From positions 9,321,501-9,385,500 of the forward strand of contig NZ_CP121668.1 in assembly GCF_029714425.1 (NCBI RefSeq): a DNA stretch of 64,000 nt, read 5' to 3'. Source of the stretch: Bradyrhizobium sp. CB2312. Its GTDB lineage: Bacteria; Pseudomonadota; Alphaproteobacteria; Rhizobiales; Xanthobacteraceae. Under the pieces are notes generated by a model. It saw only the letters and a list, made by a program, of their open reading frames with translations. It was not told the origin of the DNA and did not search any database. Shown here in pieces: positions 63,604 to 64,000 of this stretch (its first letter is position 1; each line of letters begins with the position of its first letter). The position numbers were made by a program, and so were the translations under genes.

Positions 63604-64000
63604 CGCGCGCGGTTCTCGCAATCCTTGTCGTCCTGCTGCTCGGCTCGGCCGCGCGCGCCGAGCGGCTGATCGTGTCGGTCTCCAACCACCGCGTCACCGT
63701 GACGCCGAACTATTCCGGCGAGGAGCTGGTGCTGTTCGGCTCGGTCGAGCGGGACGCCACGACGCCCGCCGATCGCACCGCCTATGATCTCGTCGTCACC
63801 GTGATGGGCCCACGCGCCGACATGGTGACGCGGCGCAAGGAGCGCAGGTTTGGCATCTGGATCAACACCGACTACCGGCAATTCCTGGAGGTGCCGAGCT
63901 ATCTGGCGCTGTTCGCCAACCGTCCCTTCAACCTCATCACCTCGCCCGAGATCGCGCGCCGGCAGCAGATCGGGCTCGACAACGTGCTGCTGACACAGCG
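63600..64000 (+). CDS. TIGR02186 family protein, partial
   Basis: The first 133 residues are present; the rest lies beyond the window. It has a signal peptide (MTRAVLAILVVLLLGSAARA), followed by a beta-rich periplasmic domain (VSVSNHRVTVTPNYSGEELVLFG, DLVVTVMGPR and WINTDYRQFLEVPSYLAL, each in parts). The family normally ends in a membrane helix. The ATG overlaps the TauE-like stop, so the two are coupled. Function is unknown beyond this association. Confidence 0.88.
   Translation, partial: MTRAVLAILVVLLLGSAARAERLIVSVSNHRVTVTPNYSGEELVLFGSVERDATTPADRTAYDLVVTVMGPRADMVTRRKERRFGIWINTDYRQFLEVPSYLALFANRPFNLITSPEIARRQQIGLDNVLLTQ

Overview
The window is high-GC alphaproteobacterial chromosome, most likely Bradyrhizobium or a close relative in the Nitrobacteraceae. 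The grounds are ALA-synthase (C4 pathway) haem synthesis, an F0 operon with a separate b' subunit, an aa3 cytochrome oxidase operon with a tiny CoxF gene, several families of rhizobial intergenic palindromes, and many small conserved exported proteins. Genes are dense and mostly core. There is one insertion sequence and one nonsense-mutated gene. I see no rRNA, tRNA, prophage or CRISPR array.

Layout. 0.3-7.1 kb: two translationally coupled mini-genes, an AEC permease, a small exported protein, a small HTH protein, an outer-membrane barrel preceded by a CtrA-type box, a chemoreceptor and a metallo-beta-lactamase-fold hydrolase. 7.3-9.3 kb: aroQ and hemA diverge around a perfect FNR/FixK box. 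9.7-13.2 kb: a transporter-hybrid histidine kinase fusion. 13.2-19.2 kb: a probable four-gene operon (Ohr, Tat-exported epoxide-hydrolase-like enzyme, cytochrome P460, SDR) facing a large winged-helix/NTPase/TPR regulator. 19.3-23.2 kb: a LuxR-type response regulator, an MHS-family symporter, a YjbQ protein and an exported coiled-coil protein. 23.5-26.2 kb: the F0 ATP synthase operon atpI-B-E-F'-F. 26.3-27.6 kb: an IS481-type element sitting exactly in the loop of a repeat hairpin.

27.7-31.8 kb: an exported protein, a GNAT acetyltransferase, an M16 protease and thrC, with a structured small RNA or attenuator just upstream of thrC. 32.3-34.9 kb: a divergent NarL-type two-component pair and an NTF2-like protein. 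35.0-41.6 kb: cytochrome c oxidase structural and assembly genes (ctaC, ctaD, ctaB, coxF, ctaG, ctaE, DUF983, SURF1), all on the minus strand. 42-46.9 kb: IalB-like protein, zinc-ribbon membrane protein, TldD, signal peptidase, MmcQ/YjbR protein, a nucleotidyltransferase pseudogene and a PAN-domain protein. 47-51 kb: gshA, a MarR regulator divergent from a glutathione S-transferase, and small membrane or exported proteins.

51.1-57.7 kb: a beta-oxidation operon (NTF2-like, acyl-CoA dehydrogenase, thiolase, FadJ/FadB type) diverging from a PadR regulator across two tandem PadR-geometry operators. 57.7-64 kb: a second outer-membrane barrel, a PodJ-like Sel1-repeat membrane protein, a TauE/SafE exporter and the start of a TIGR02186 protein cut by the window edge.

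The most useful second looks are the IS-in-hairpin insertion, the thrC-upstream structured RNA, the Ohr/hydrolase/P460/SDR operon with its NTPase regulator, and the predicted PadR, CtrA, FixK and MarR sites. Everything here is read from sequence alone; no database search was possible.
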